Assembly: GCF_026130175.1 (NCBI RefSeq)
Contig: NZ_JAIGNI010000030.1
Span: forward strand, 1-64,000
Length of the DNA: 64,000 bases
Source of the DNA: Lyngbya sp. CCAP 1446/10
Lineage (GTDB): Bacteria; Cyanobacteriota; Cyanobacteriia; Cyanobacteriales; Microcoleaceae
Direction of reading: 5' to 3'
Shown here: positions 10,038-18,799 of the stretch, piece after piece
Numbering within the stretch: position 1 is the first letter of the stretch
How the letters are laid out: every line of letters starts with the position of its first letter
The notes under the pieces: generated by a model
What the model was told of the DNA's origin: nothing
Seen by the model: only the letters and a program-made list of their open reading frames with translations
Databases searched by the model: none
Program-made: the position numbers and the translations under genes

Positions 10038-12044
10038 ATGGCTATGAAATCGATCACACTTTCTGAGCAACCAATTATTCTCGAAAAACCAGCGATTTGG
10101 TCGCACTTGTTTTTGTGGATGATTATGCTGATGACCACTTCTGCGGTGGTTTGGGCTTATTTTGCTAGCGTAGAGCAAGCTGTCCCCGCTGTCGGCCAAT
10201 TGGAACTCAAAGATGGTGCTAGAGACATCCAAGCACCTGCTACGGGCGCTGTGGTGAGACTTCACGTTGAAAATGGCGATCGGGTAGAAAAAAACCAGCC
10301 TCTGCTTACTTTCAACCCCCTCGCACCCGGTGCCGATTTAACGTCGATCCAGAAAACTAAAGAAGCGCTGGAAAAGGAAAATAAATTTTACGAAGATGTT
10401 GTAAGCGGCAAAGTTCAAGGCCCTATTCCTTCTAACCTAGAATCTACCATCAAGGACAGACAGAGCCTGGTTGCACAAAATCAAGTGCTGCAAGCTCTGA
10501 TTGACGAGCTTTACCTCAACAGGGGATCGAGCGGAAATTTTGATGCCGCTCAGCAAGGACTGTATGTTAATTATCGATCGGAATTTCTGTCTCGCGTAGC
10601 CGCAGCCCAAGGTCAAGTTCAGGAGTTGGACAAACAACTCAAGCAAGCTGAGAATGCTGAAAAAGCCGCCGGCGATCAAATGACGGTAGCACAGCAACAA
10701 TTTGGTTTTGCTCAGAACCAATTAAATTATTCTCAGCAGCAGTTAGCTTCTTCACAAGAGCAAGTCAAATCAGCCCTGGCTCAGAGAGATTTGGCTGACG
10801 AACAATTAGTGAAATCCCAACAAGTATTGAAGTCGAATCAAGGCATTTTGGGCAGACTCGGCCCGCTGGTGGAGCAAGGAGCCATCGCTGAACTGCAAAA
10901 AGAAAAACAGGAACAAGATGTTTTCAGAGGCCAAAGCGACGTTCTGAAACAGCAAGATCAAATCAAGCAGCGCGAAGGAGAAATCAACGCCCGCAAAGGC
11001 GAAATCAACACCCGCCGAGGTGAGATCAATACGCGCCGAGGCGAAATTAATGCGCGTCAAGGTGACATCCAAAAAATAACCGCTGAAGTACAGCGCCAGC
11101 AAGGAGAGCAAGCGCGCATTCAGGAGTCGATCGCCCGCGCCCAAGAACAGTTAAAAAACACCAAGGATGCCTGGGCCAGAGAACTGTACACCAAAATTGC
11201 TGACAACGAAAAACAAATTGCCAGCAGCGATTCTCAACTCAGCCGCTTCAAAGTGGAAAACCTGAAAAAGTTGTCCGAGGTAAATGCTCAGTTAGAAAAG
11301 GCCCAACAAAACCGCGATACTCAAATTCTGAAGTCTCCTGTATCTGGGGTAATCTTTGATTTGAAACCTTCTAAGAAGGAGAATGCGAAGTTGGATATAG
11401 CGAAAGATCCGATTTGCCAATCCATCATTAACTCAGTCGTGAAGCCTGGGGAGCCACGCCCAACACGCTGTGAAGAAGCTTATTATGAAGCGCAGCAAAC
11501 TGAGAAGCTGCTCAAGGTTTTGGACGACGAAAACGGTCTGGAAGCAGTTGTTTACCTGGAAAACAGCAATGTGGCTCTGGTATTGGATGCTTTGAGACAA
11601 AAGCGCGAGAAATTGGAGCCGTATCACGGAAAACAATTAGACGGAGAAAAGATTGACTGCGAAAAAGGTAAAAGCTGCGTTTGTCCTGAGAAGGAAGTTA
11701 ATAGAGAGAAATTGGGTTTGACAAAATACCAATGCGTGCCTGTTGATGTAAATGTTGAAGCTTTCCCGGCGATGGAGTTTGGTACTGCTGAGGGTGAAGT
11801 GAAAGAGATTAGCAAGGATGCTGAGCCTCCTACGGAACTGCGGAAATACTACGCTTTCAAAACCAAAATTAAGCTCAAGACTCAAAAGTTTGTGTTGAAC
11901 AAGGACAAGCCAAATCAACAAGAAGTTAACTTGCAGTCGGGAATGGCCGTAAGCTCTAATATCAATATCGGCAAGCGGACTGTTTTGCAGATGTTTATCA
12001 ACCGATTTACTGGCAAACTGGATACGTTCAAGACTGTTAAGTAA
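10038..12044 (+). CDS. HlyD-family membrane fusion (adaptor) protein
   Basis: This 668-residue protein is the periplasmic adaptor partner of the preceding exporter. One N-terminal membrane segment (about residues 24-45) is followed by a lipoyl half-motif (QAPATGAVVRLHVENGDRV), a long coiled coil at about 100-430, and the second lipoyl half (LKSPVSGVIFDLKP). Two oddities stand out. Residues 313-345 are a seven-residue tandem repeat (GEINTRR type) that lengthens the coiled coil. A large insertion at about residues 455-600 carries six cysteines, including DCEKGKSCVC, which is unusual for HlyD and suggests a disulfide-rich extracytoplasmic lobe. The start could be the ATG at 10,038 or the one two codons later. 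Role by family is to bridge the inner-membrane exporter to an outer-membrane TolC-like channel, which is not in the window. Confidence 0.88.
   Translation: MAMKSITLSEQPIILEKPAIWSHLFLWMIMLMTTSAVVWAYFASVEQAVPAVGQLELKDGARDIQAPATGAVVRLHVENGDRVEKNQPLLTFNPLAPGADLTSIQKTKEALEKENKFYEDVVSGKVQGPIPSNLESTIKDRQSLVAQNQVLQALIDELYLNRGSSGNFDAAQQGLYVNYRSEFLSRVAAAQGQVQELDKQLKQAENAEKAAGDQMTVAQQQFGFAQNQLNYSQQQLASSQEQVKSALAQRDLADEQLVKSQQVLKSNQGILGRLGPLVEQGAIAELQKEKQEQDVFRGQSDVLKQQDQIKQREGEINARKGEINTRRGEINTRRGEINARQGDIQKITAEVQRQQGEQARIQESIARAQEQLKNTKDAWARELYTKIADNEKQIASSDSQLSRFKVENLKKLSEVNAQLEKAQQNRDTQILKSPVSGVIFDLKPSKKENAKLDIAKDPICQSIINSVVKPGEPRPTRCEEAYYEAQQTEKLLKVLDDENGLEAVVYLENSNVALVLDALRQKREKLEPYHGKQLDGEKIDCEKGKSCVCPEKEVNREKLGLTKYQCVPVDVNVEAFPAMEFGTAEGEVKEISKDAEPPTELRKYYAFKTKIKLKTQKFVLNKDKPNQQEVNLQSGMAVSSNINIGKRTVLQMFINRFTGKLDTFKTVK
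10977..11070 (+). repeat. 21-bp in-frame tandem repeats in the HlyD-like gene
   Basis: About four and a half copies of a 21-base unit encode GEINxRx heptads in the coiled coil. Third-position differences between copies show that the amino-acid pattern is conserved more than the DNA, so selection on the heptad is likely. Confidence 0.8.
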
Positions 12045-12060
12045 TGATTTAGGGGTAGCT

Positions 12061-12218
12061 AGAAACCGGGTTTTTCACCCAGATATGCGCCCCCAACCGT
12101 CAATTTCAGTAAGAACCCGGTTTCTTGAGTCTCAGAGTAGGGAGCAGCAGAAACCGGGTTTTTCACCCAGATACGCGCCCCCAACCGTCAATTTCAGTAA
12201 GAACCCGGTTTCTTGAGT
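12061..12218. repeat. Two direct copies of an 88-bp palindromic repeat
   Basis: Two nearly identical 70-base blocks start at 12,061 and 12,149. Each begins with AGAAACCGGGTTTTT and ends with AAGAACCCGGTTTCT, so each can fold into a hairpin with about 35 bases between the arms. A half copy, AGAAACCGGGTTTTT, sits near 17,928. They occupy most of the 243-base gap after the HlyD-like gene, where they could also act as a transcription barrier. Confidence 0.85.
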
Positions 12219-12287
12219 TTTAGAGTACCGAGTATTTAAGCCGGTTTGAGATAAAATGGTGATGGCAATTGGTGCGATCGCACTTCC

Positions 12288-14072
12288 ATGAAAAAATATA
12301 TTTTATTCACCTTCTATCTAATTCCTCTTCTCCTGTTAATCGGATTTGTAGCCAATTTTAGCGTTAACGTTCCCATTGACGACGAGTGGAGATTAGCCAG
12401 CCTATTTGAAAAAATAGCACAGGGAAATGTAAATTTCCAAGATTTTTGGGCTTTGCACAGCAATCACCGTATAGTGTTTCCGAAAATCATTATTGCAGTG
12501 CTGGTTTTTGCCTCCCAATGGAATATTAATTATCAGTTGTGTCTCAGCATAGGTTTGGCGCTGATAACTTTTATCGCTATGTACAAGTTATCCTCGATGC
12601 AGGTTAAGAATGTTGGGGATGATTTGTGGCATTTAGCTAATATTTTAACTTGTATTTTGGTATTTTCCCTAGTTCAGCATGAAAACTGGCTTTGGGGATT
12701 TCAATTAGCGTGGTTTTTTGTAAATTTGTGTTTTGTTGCGGCGGTTTATGCGCTGGTTTTAACTCACAAATTATTGCCTACTATTAGAATTTCTATTGCT
12801 GCTATATTCTGCTTTATTGCTAGTTTTTCCCTGGCTCAAGGCTTGCTGTCTTGGTTGGCGATGATTCCGGCGGTGGTGGCTGTGGAGGGAAATCGAGTAC
12901 ATAAAAAAAGAAGATTGATCGCATGGATGTTACTGTTTGTGGCAACTTGTGCTATTTACTCAATTGATTATCATCCGAGCCGGAAAACAAGTATTATTTC
13001 ATTGTTGAGTAAGCCGCTGGTGGTGATTGATTACTTTTTAAGTTTGTTGGGTTCGCCAATTGTTAGATTACCTGTATTTGCTGCATTTGTGGGATTGGTA
13101 ATATTTGCAAGTTTTGTATTTTTTGTATGGCATTTTGGGCAGAAGATTCTATCAATTGATTTGGGATGGGGTGGGGACGGGCAAGATGCCCATTCCACAA
13201 GTCCTTTGGGATGGGGTGGGGACGGGCAAGATGCCCATCCCACAAGTCCTTTGGGATGGGGATATCAGGCTTTACCTTGGCTATCAATAGGTTTGTTTTC
13301 GGTTTTGTCGGCTCTGTTTATTACGGCTGGTAGGGCGGAATTTGGTGCGATTCAGGCGATCGAATCTTCGAGATATACGACTAATTCGATTTTACTGTTA
13401 ATTGCTTTGGTTCAGCTAGGACAGTTGTTTGTCCGAGAAACAACTGTCGCATTAAAACGCAACTATAATTTTTTTTATAGGGGATTTGCAGGGCTATTAA
13501 TTGGTATAATTATTGTTAACTCCCAGCAGGCGATCGCCCAAACTCGCTCGGCACTTCTTTATAAGCAAGGTGCTCAAGATTGTTTGCAATTGATTAACTA
13601 TCTGGAACCGTCGGAGTTTTTCAAGAATTCGCCGGAAAGCTGTTTGAGAGTGCTGAGCAAAAAAACTTGGCTGGTGAGAGATGGCGCTGCAATTATCGAT
13701 CGCATAGGTTGGAGAAAATTCGCAAAAAATGTAGAGTTTATTTCTAATTCCGAGAAAGTTTACGGCTATTTAGACAAACCTAAAACTAGCCAAAAATCTT
13801 TCAAGGCTGCTGGTTGGGCTGTTTTCCCGCAGAATAAAAAACAGCCGAATATCGTACTGCTATCTGTCGGTGACAAACAATCTTTTTTTGCTAACGCTTA
13901 TGTGAATTTGGACAGCCCGGATATTGCTAAGATTTTGAAATCGCAGTTGTACAATAATGCGAGGTGGGCGGTTGATGTGTCGGGTGCTGATTGGGCGATC
14001 GCCCAAACCGATATCAAAGCTTGGGTGTATAATCCTGTTGACAACCAGTTTGTCCAGTTGCGCGGAGGATGA
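12288..14072 (+). CDS. Polytopic membrane protein of the glycan cluster, unknown function
   Basis: This 594-residue protein has about ten hydrophobic membrane segments and a soluble C-terminal part from about residue 420. I do not recognise the family. It appears paralogous to the protein at 20,342-22,120: both have an early acidic/His segment (DDEWRLASLFEK then HSNHRIVFPK) and a shared FG-x-x-QA-x-x-SRY-x-T motif before a membrane helix. A GT-C-like glycosyltransferase or polymer-handling role is possible but unproven. Residues about 292-325 are two and a third copies of a 15-residue repeat (LGWGGDGQDAH start) encoded by a 45-base genomic palindrome that sits in a loop between two membrane segments. 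The stop lies three bases before the next gene, a GT2, so the two are probably co-transcribed. Confidence 0.75.
   Translation: MKKYILFTFYLIPLLLLIGFVANFSVNVPIDDEWRLASLFEKIAQGNVNFQDFWALHSNHRIVFPKIIIAVLVFASQWNINYQLCLSIGLALITFIAMYKLSSMQVKNVGDDLWHLANILTCILVFSLVQHENWLWGFQLAWFFVNLCFVAAVYALVLTHKLLPTIRISIAAIFCFIASFSLAQGLLSWLAMIPAVVAVEGNRVHKKRRLIAWMLLFVATCAIYSIDYHPSRKTSIISLLSKPLVVIDYFLSLLGSPIVRLPVFAAFVGLVIFASFVFFVWHFGQKILSIDLGWGGDGQDAHSTSPLGWGGDGQDAHPTSPLGWGYQALPWLSIGLFSVLSALFITAGRAEFGAIQAIESSRYTTNSILLLIALVQLGQLFVRETTVALKRNYNFFYRGFAGLLIGIIIVNSQQAIAQTRSALLYKQGAQDCLQLINYLEPSEFFKNSPESCLRVLSKKTWLVRDGAAIIDRIGWRKFAKNVEFISNSEKVYGYLDKPKTSQKSFKAAGWAVFPQNKKQPNIVLLSVGDKQSFFANAYVNLDSPDIAKILKSQLYNNARWAVDVSGADWAIAQTDIKAWVYNPVDNQFVQLRGG
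13161..13260 (+). repeat. 45-bp palindromic repeat inserted in frame in a membrane-protein gene
   Basis: Copies start at 13,161, 13,206 and (partial) 13,251, each beginning TTGGGATGGG. Each contains the palindrome GGGCAAGATGCCC. The same core occurs between genes at 28,985-29,045. A 45-base period keeps the reading frame, so the repeat expands the protein by 15 residues per copy. Confidence 0.9.
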
Positions 14073-14075
14073 AAA

Positions 14076-14876
14076 GTGAAAATTTCGGTGATTATACCAG
14101 CCCACAATGAGGAGGGCTGTTTGTATGCTACTGTGCGGGCGATCGCCCAGACGCTCGATTTAGAAGAGATTCCGCACGAAATTTTGATTGTAAATGACAA
14201 TAGCACTGATAAAACAGTTGACATTTGCCAGGAATTGTCAGAGACTTTCCCCACAGTTAGATACATCAACAATCAACCTCCCAACGGTTTCGGATTTGCC
14301 GTGCGCCGAGGATTGGCAGAATTTGAAGGCGATGCTGTAGCAATTGTGATGGCGGATGCTTCCGATGATCCCGTAGATTTGGTAGCAGGATACCGAAAAT
14401 TGCAAGAAGGATATGACTGCGTTTTCGGATCCCGATTTATCAAAGGCGGCTTTGTCGTTGATTATCCAATTCACAAGTTAGCAATTAACCGCTTAGCAAA
14501 CTGGTTTGTCAAAAGTATTTTCGGCTTGCGCTACAACGACGTTACCAATGCTTTTAAACTCTACCGCCGAGAAGTGATTGAAGGCGTGCAGCCGATTTTG
14601 AGCCATCATTTTAATTTGACTGTGGAACTGCCTTTAAAAGCAATTATCCGGGGTTTTTCCTATGCGGTGATTCCTCTGAGGTGGTACAATCGGACTGCTG
14701 GTATTTCTAAGCTGAAAATCAAAGAGATGGGCAGCCGATATTTATTTATTGTCTTGTATGTCTGGCTGGAAAAACATCTCTCTCGCGGCGATTATCACCG
14801 AACTAGAAAGATGAATGAGTTAAAATTAGATTTGTTGCAAAAGTCAAGGACTGAAGTGCTGACTGCGAAGGAATGA
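14076..14876 (+). CDS. Family 2 glycosyltransferase, DPM1-like
   Basis: This 266-residue enzyme has a GT-A fold of family 2, similar to dolichol/undecaprenyl-phosphate sugar synthases. It starts with ISVIIPAHNEEG, has a nucleotide-binding NDNSTD segment, the metal-site-like MADASDDP, and the RFIKGG loop. There are no clear C-terminal membrane helices. It probably makes a polyprenyl-phosphate-linked sugar at the inner face of the membrane for later use by a GT-C enzyme. The start is a GTG at 14,076, supported by GGAGG seven to eleven bases upstream within the end of the preceding gene. Coupling with that gene suggests that they act together. The sugar is not predictable. Confidence 0.88.
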   Translation: MKISVIIPAHNEEGCLYATVRAIAQTLDLEEIPHEILIVNDNSTDKTVDICQELSETFPTVRYINNQPPNGFGFAVRRGLAEFEGDAVAIVMADASDDPVDLVAGYRKLQEGYDCVFGSRFIKGGFVVDYPIHKLAINRLANWFVKSIFGLRYNDVTNAFKLYRREVIEGVQPILSHHFNLTVELPLKAIIRGFSYAVIPLRWYNRTAGISKLKIKEMGSRYLFIVLYVWLEKHLSRGDYHRTRKMNELKLDLLQKSRTEVLTAKE

Positions 14877-15095
14877 TGACTAATGATTTTGGCAGCGCCG
14901 CCATTGATACTTTGATGGCGATACTACTGCGTACCAAAATCGGGACTGCAACTTAGGTAATGGGCGCAACCTGCGGAATGGTTACGAAAAAATGGTCAAA
15001 TGGCTCAAAAGTGCGATCGCGCGGTAAAATTTAAATTAGGAGGCTATGGGGAAATTTGGTTGAAAAAAAAAATACTAAATTGGGAGGATTAAGTC

Positions 15096-15794
15096 ATGGT
15101 TTTTACAGCCCAAGAAATGGCAAGATTGATGCCAGATGCCAGTCAACTTGAAAGTGATGAGCCAGAAATGGAAAGTTCCCTACATTATATTCAATTAGCA
15201 TTATTAGTTGCCTGTTTGGAATGGCAATGGCGCGGACGCAATGACTTTTTTGTTGGAGCAAATCTGACGGTTTACTACAGCCAGCAACAATTGAAAAATC
15301 GGGATTTTCGCGGCCCTGATTTTTTTCTGATCGCCGACACCGAAAAACGTCCGCGTCGTTCCTGGGTAGTTTGGGAAGAAGAGGGGAGATATCCCGATCT
15401 AATTATCGAATTGCTATCTAGTTCTACCGCCAGAGTCGATCGCAACGAAAAAAAGATATTATATCAAAATCGGTTTAGAACGCCCGAATACTTTTGGTTC
15501 GATCCTGAAGATTTGGAATTTGCTGGTTTTCGTCTAATTGGTCAAGAATATCAAGCTATTCTTGCCAATGAATTTGGTAGATTGTGGAGTGAGGTACTAG
15601 AATTATATCTGGGAATTTACGATGGGAAATTGCGTTATTTTACCCCAGATGGTCAGTTAGTTGCTACGCCAGAGGAAGCTGCACTGCAAGCACAGCAACA
15701 AGCTGCACAGGCCCAAGAACAAGCTGCACAAGCCCACGAGCGGGCCGATAGATTAGCGAATCAGTTGCGGGCTTTGGGAATTGAACCAGAATAG
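15096..15794 (+). CDS. Uma2-family (DUF820) PD-(D/E)XK nuclease-like protein
   Basis: This 232-residue protein belongs to the Uma2/DUF820 family, which is strongly expanded in filamentous cyanobacteria and has a restriction-endonuclease fold. Candidate active-site residues are visible: the Asp of GPDFFLI, the Glu of LIIELLS, and a Lys pair in RNEKKILYQ. The last 40 residues are an Ala/Gln-rich coiled coil (QAAQAQEQAAQAHERA) that is common in this family and may mediate oligomers. A good ribosome site, GGGAGG, lies ten bases before the ATG. It is a single gene with no visible partner. The biological role of the family is not established. Confidence 0.88.
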   Translation: MVFTAQEMARLMPDASQLESDEPEMESSLHYIQLALLVACLEWQWRGRNDFFVGANLTVYYSQQQLKNRDFRGPDFFLIADTEKRPRRSWVVWEEEGRYPDLIIELLSSSTARVDRNEKKILYQNRFRTPEYFWFDPEDLEFAGFRLIGQEYQAILANEFGRLWSEVLELYLGIYDGKLRYFTPDGQLVATPEEAALQAQQQAAQAQEQAAQAHERADRLANQLRALGIEPE

Positions 15795-15902
15795 TTGTCA
15801 AAATTCATTGACAAGATGATTCAGTTTTAATGCGAGGCATACCTCAACACAATGTTTCAATAATTTAACAGCAGTAATTAATCCTCTAAGAAAGTTGAGT
15901 TA

Positions 15903-16967
15903 ATGCCTGAAAGAATTTTAATTGTTGGTGGTGCGGGTTTTATCGGCAGTTGTTTGGCAATTGGGCTAAAGAAACTGCACCCGGAATGGCAAATAATTTG
16001 TTTGGATAACCTGCGCCGCCGGGGTTCAGAATTGAATATTCCGAGGCTGAAAAGTTGCGGGATTCAGTTTGTTTACGGGGATATTCGCACGGCGGCAGAC
16101 TTAGATCCAGTTGCACTCAATCCTGATTGCATTATCGATTGCGCTGCGGAACCTTCGGTATTGGCTGGTTTTAGTTCGCCTCAGTACGTTTTGCAGACGA
16201 ATTTACTGGGTACTGTGAATGTTTTGGAGTTGGCGAGACAGACTGGTGCGAGTTTGCTGTTTTTGTCTACGAGTCGAGTTTATCCGATCGCCAGCGTGAA
16301 ATCTGTTAAGCTGTTGGAGTTGGATGATAGATTTGCGATCGCCCCTGAGCAAACATTACCCGGTATATCCGAGTTGGGCATATCAGAAGACTTCCCATTA
16401 AAAGGACATCGTTCGCTTTACGGAGCAACTAAATTAGCTTCCGAATTACTGATTGAGGAATACAGAGAAGCATACAACGTCCCTGCAATTATTAACCGAT
16501 GTGGCTTAATTACCGGTGCTTGGCAAATGGGTAAAGTAGATCAGGGAGTTTACGGTTTGTGGGTGGCGGCGCACTATTTTGAAAAGTCGCTGAGTTATAT
16601 CGGTTTTGGCGGCAGCGGGAAGCAAGTTAGGGATTTGCTGCACGTTGAAGATTTGCTGAGGTTAGTTAATTATCAGTTAGAACATTTTGCTGAATTTGAC
16701 GGCGAAGTTTTCAACGTCGGTGGCGGTTTTAAAAACAGTCTTTCTTTGGTTGAAGCAACTGATTTGTGCCGCAAGATTGCGGGTAAATCGATTGCAATTA
16801 ATCCGGTTTTGGAGGAACGGGCGGGGGATATTCCGATTTTTATTACCGATTCTTCTAGGGTGATGGAGAAAACTGGATGGCAGCCTAGGATTGGGCCGGA
16901 GGCGGCTTTGCAGGATATTTATGATTGGATTGCGGCTAATGAGGTGATTTTAAGTTCGATTTTGTAG
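15903..16967 (+). CDS. NAD-dependent sugar-nucleotide epimerase (CDP-paratose 2-epimerase-like)
   Basis: This 354-residue protein is an extended short-chain dehydrogenase. The NAD-binding glycine motif is GGAGFIGS at residues 8-15, with an acidic residue after the second strand (CLDNLRRRG). The catalytic pair is in LYGATK. The NLRRRGSELN segment after the second strand and overall length resemble CDP-tyvelose/paratose 2-epimerases more than GalE. It likely interconverts nucleotide sugars for the glycan made by neighbouring genes. No other genes for a paratose or tyvelose pathway are in the window, so the exact substrate is uncertain. Confidence 0.82.
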   Translation: MPERILIVGGAGFIGSCLAIGLKKLHPEWQIICLDNLRRRGSELNIPRLKSCGIQFVYGDIRTAADLDPVALNPDCIIDCAAEPSVLAGFSSPQYVLQTNLLGTVNVLELARQTGASLLFLSTSRVYPIASVKSVKLLELDDRFAIAPEQTLPGISELGISEDFPLKGHRSLYGATKLASELLIEEYREAYNVPAIINRCGLITGAWQMGKVDQGVYGLWVAAHYFEKSLSYIGFGGSGKQVRDLLHVEDLLRLVNYQLEHFAEFDGEVFNVGGGFKNSLSLVEATDLCRKIAGKSIAINPVLEERAGDIPIFITDSSRVMEKTGWQPRIGPEAALQDIYDWIAANEVILSSIL

Positions 16968-17285
16968 GGATTTTTTGCACCGCAGATATTTGGTGAAATT
17001 TGGTAATAAAACCATTTATTCTGCGGTAGGGAAACGGTACGTGTCCTGCTTCATCCCTTCGGGTGTAACGCCATTATCGGCAGTGTTAATTATTGCCGTT
17101 GAGGTCGAGGTTTTGGATGATGGGAATTTCTGAAGGTGAAGAGGCTATTATTCGCAGGTTAATATCAACTATTATTTGATTTTTGCCGATAATTATCACG
17201 AAAAATATACGTTTTGGCGTTGAGTTTTTGCTCCTATTCCCGGTTTCTGACTATTGTGCAACATATCAGATATAAACGAAATTTT
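16968..17285. other. Intergenic region, nothing recognisable
   Basis: This 318-base gap lies between convergent genes. A CCTGCTTCATCCCTTCGGG stretch near 17,043 is repeat-like and TTCCCGGTTTCT at 17,239 matches half of the palindrome found at 12,061. All frames carry early stops. No gene, RNA or clear terminator is visible. Confidence 0.5.
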
Positions 17286-17885
17286 CTATCGCTTTGTCGA
17301 TCGCAATTTTTGCGTCAAATTCCAGCAGCCATTACGATGCTGAAAAACATAAGCCCCCGGTTGTCCATAGGTTTTGACTAAATCTTCTGACTCCGTACCA
17401 GTGATATTTCCAGTGTACTTGTATTGAGCCTTGATATAATCCACTCGAAACCTGTCTTTAGAGACGCGCCTCAAATCAATTTTTAGCCTGGTATAAGGAC
17501 TATTATCGACACTAGAAGGGACAAGGATAACCCAACGATAATCCCGCAAGCTAATACTAAATTCATCGTCTTGGCGGCGCATCACTTCCAGCAGTTGGCT
17601 GGGATTTTCATAATTTCGCACTTCAATGCGATTTGCTGTGTAAGTCGATCGCATATCCGTCCCTTGACGGTCTTTTCCCCTCACAAAATTCTCAAAAAAC
17701 TGTTTGTATTCATCAGGCGCACAGTATGCAGGTACGGCTGCTTGACGCGGTATATTGCCTTTGGTTTCGGATTGGGCGATGTTTTGTTTTTGTGTTGGGA
17801 TACTTTGGGCTACGGAGGGGGAAATTGCACTATGAATTGGGATTAGTGCTGTGAATATTAACGGTATCAGCTTGCGATAATTCAT
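17286..17885 (-). CDS. Exported protein of unknown function
   Basis: This 199-residue protein begins with a signal peptide: MNYRK, then a hydrophobic core (LIPLIFTALIPI), then a probable cleavage site after SVAQS. The mature part has an all-beta look (TRLKIDLRRVSKDRFRVDY) with two cysteines, one in AYCAPDE and one in HRNGCWNL, which could form a disulfide. It is likely secreted or periplasmic. I do not recognise the family with confidence. It faces the epimerase gene convergently and shows no operon link. Confidence 0.7.
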   Translation of the reverse strand: MNYRKLIPLIFTALIPIHSAISPSVAQSIPTQKQNIAQSETKGNIPRQAAVPAYCAPDEYKQFFENFVRGKDRQGTDMRSTYTANRIEVRNYENPSQLLEVMRRQDDEFSISLRDYRWVILVPSSVDNSPYTRLKIDLRRVSKDRFRVDYIKAQYKYTGNITGTESEDLVKTYGQPGAYVFQHRNGCWNLTQKLRSTKR

Positions 17886-17926
17886 TGATTTTTGAATTGA
17901 TGATGGACTTACAGATCAAGGTCAAA

Positions 17927-18078
17927 GAAACCGGGTTTTTAACAGATATTAAAGAAAATTGGATTGGGTAGTGAGTCGAGAATTGCGTTACCGAAGCCCT
18001 CGCAGAGGATCGCACGTTCTTCAGTCCGCGAAGGCGGACTTCGTTGGTGTAGGGGCGGTTTCAACCGCCGACTCTTAT
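17927..18078. repeat. Cluster of palindromic repeats in a 196-base gap
   Basis: Three motifs are packed here: AGAAACCGGGTTTTT near 17,928 (half of the 12,061 repeat), the hairpin GTCCGCGAAGGCGGAC near 18,027, and GGGGCGGTTTCAACCGCC near 18,053. All are short inverted repeats typical of the intergenic DNA of this organism. They lie downstream of the minus-strand methyltransferase stop (18,082) and upstream of the exported-protein gene. Confidence 0.65.
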
Positions 18079-18081
18079 AAC

Positions 18082-18750
18082 TTATAACTTCGACGCCTTA
18101 ACAAACATTTGCCCGCCCAAAAACCGCCACAAAAAAGGCAATTTTAAGTAAATCTTTAACAGCAACGGCGAAGCCGGCCGCCCTTTCGTTGAAAACGGTA
18201 AAAATCTCGGTATCATTTCCTCAACTTTAAACCCCACAGTTTGTAAAAGCTCTTGCAGCGATAAGTGCGTAATCGGTAATTGATGGTCGATAAAATCGTA
18301 GTATTCCTTGTAAGAGTATTTAAAATTAGGCTGAATTACCAAAAGAGAACCGCTAGGCTTCAGCGCGTCAAAGCAAAACGAGATAATTTCTACAAGTTCC
18401 TCTTTGTTGCGGAGGTGTTCAAAAAAGTTTGAGATAAAAATGCGATCGAACTGTTCGCTAAAAAAAGTACGATCTTCTAAGTTAAGCACATCAATATTCA
18501 GCACTTTGACATCAGCCTCAGCAAATAATTTGGAATCAGGATTTAGGTCAATTAAACATTTTTCTTGAGCCCGAATTTGATTGATAAACTCGCAATAACC
18601 GCCGCCAATATCTAAAACCGCCGACTTGGGAGGAACATAATTTTGCAAAAAATCGTCAATCAAAACTTTCCAGAGTGCCACCTTGGCTTGCATTTGTCGG
18701 GAATCAAAGCGGTTGGCGTACAACTTTTTGAGATATGTGTCAGTTTTCAT
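18082..18750 (-). CDS. Class I SAM-dependent methyltransferase
   Basis: This 222-residue protein has a methyltransferase core with motif [12 protein letters not shown] at about residues 44-54, the acidic ribose-binding residue in CLIDLNPDS, and a later [14 protein letters not shown] strand-helix typical of family 11. A short hydrophobic C-terminus ([18 protein letters not shown]) may touch the membrane. I chose the ATG at 18,750 because the longer reading frame to 18,891 would overlap the divergent rfbC coding sequence and its extra N-terminus does not fit the family. It probably methylates a sugar or lipid in the surface glycan pathway. The acceptor is unknown. Confidence 0.8.
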   Translation of the reverse strand: MKTDTYLKKLYANRFDSRQMQAKVALWKVLIDDFLQNYVPPKSAVLDIGGGYCEFINQIRAQEKCLIDLNPDSKLFAEADVKVLNIDVLNLEDRTFFSEQFDRIFISNFFEHLRNKEELVEIISFCFDALKPSGSLLVIQPNFKYSYKEYYDFIDHQLPITHLSLQELLQTVGFKVEEMIPRFLPFSTKGRPASPLLLKIYLKLPFLWRFLGGQMFVKASKL

Positions 18751-18799
18751 AGTAAGATACCATAGACTGAGTATGAGTTTATCACTGTCACAGCTAACT

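Noticed and set aside
14875-14955. 26-codon frame after the GT2 gene at 14,076
   Set aside because: It is too short, has no ribosome site of its own and shows no recognisable motif.
18683-18799. Longer N-terminus for rfbC
   Set aside because: The extra residues are antisense to the methyltransferase start and do not match the family; the ATG at 18,800 gives the standard beginning.
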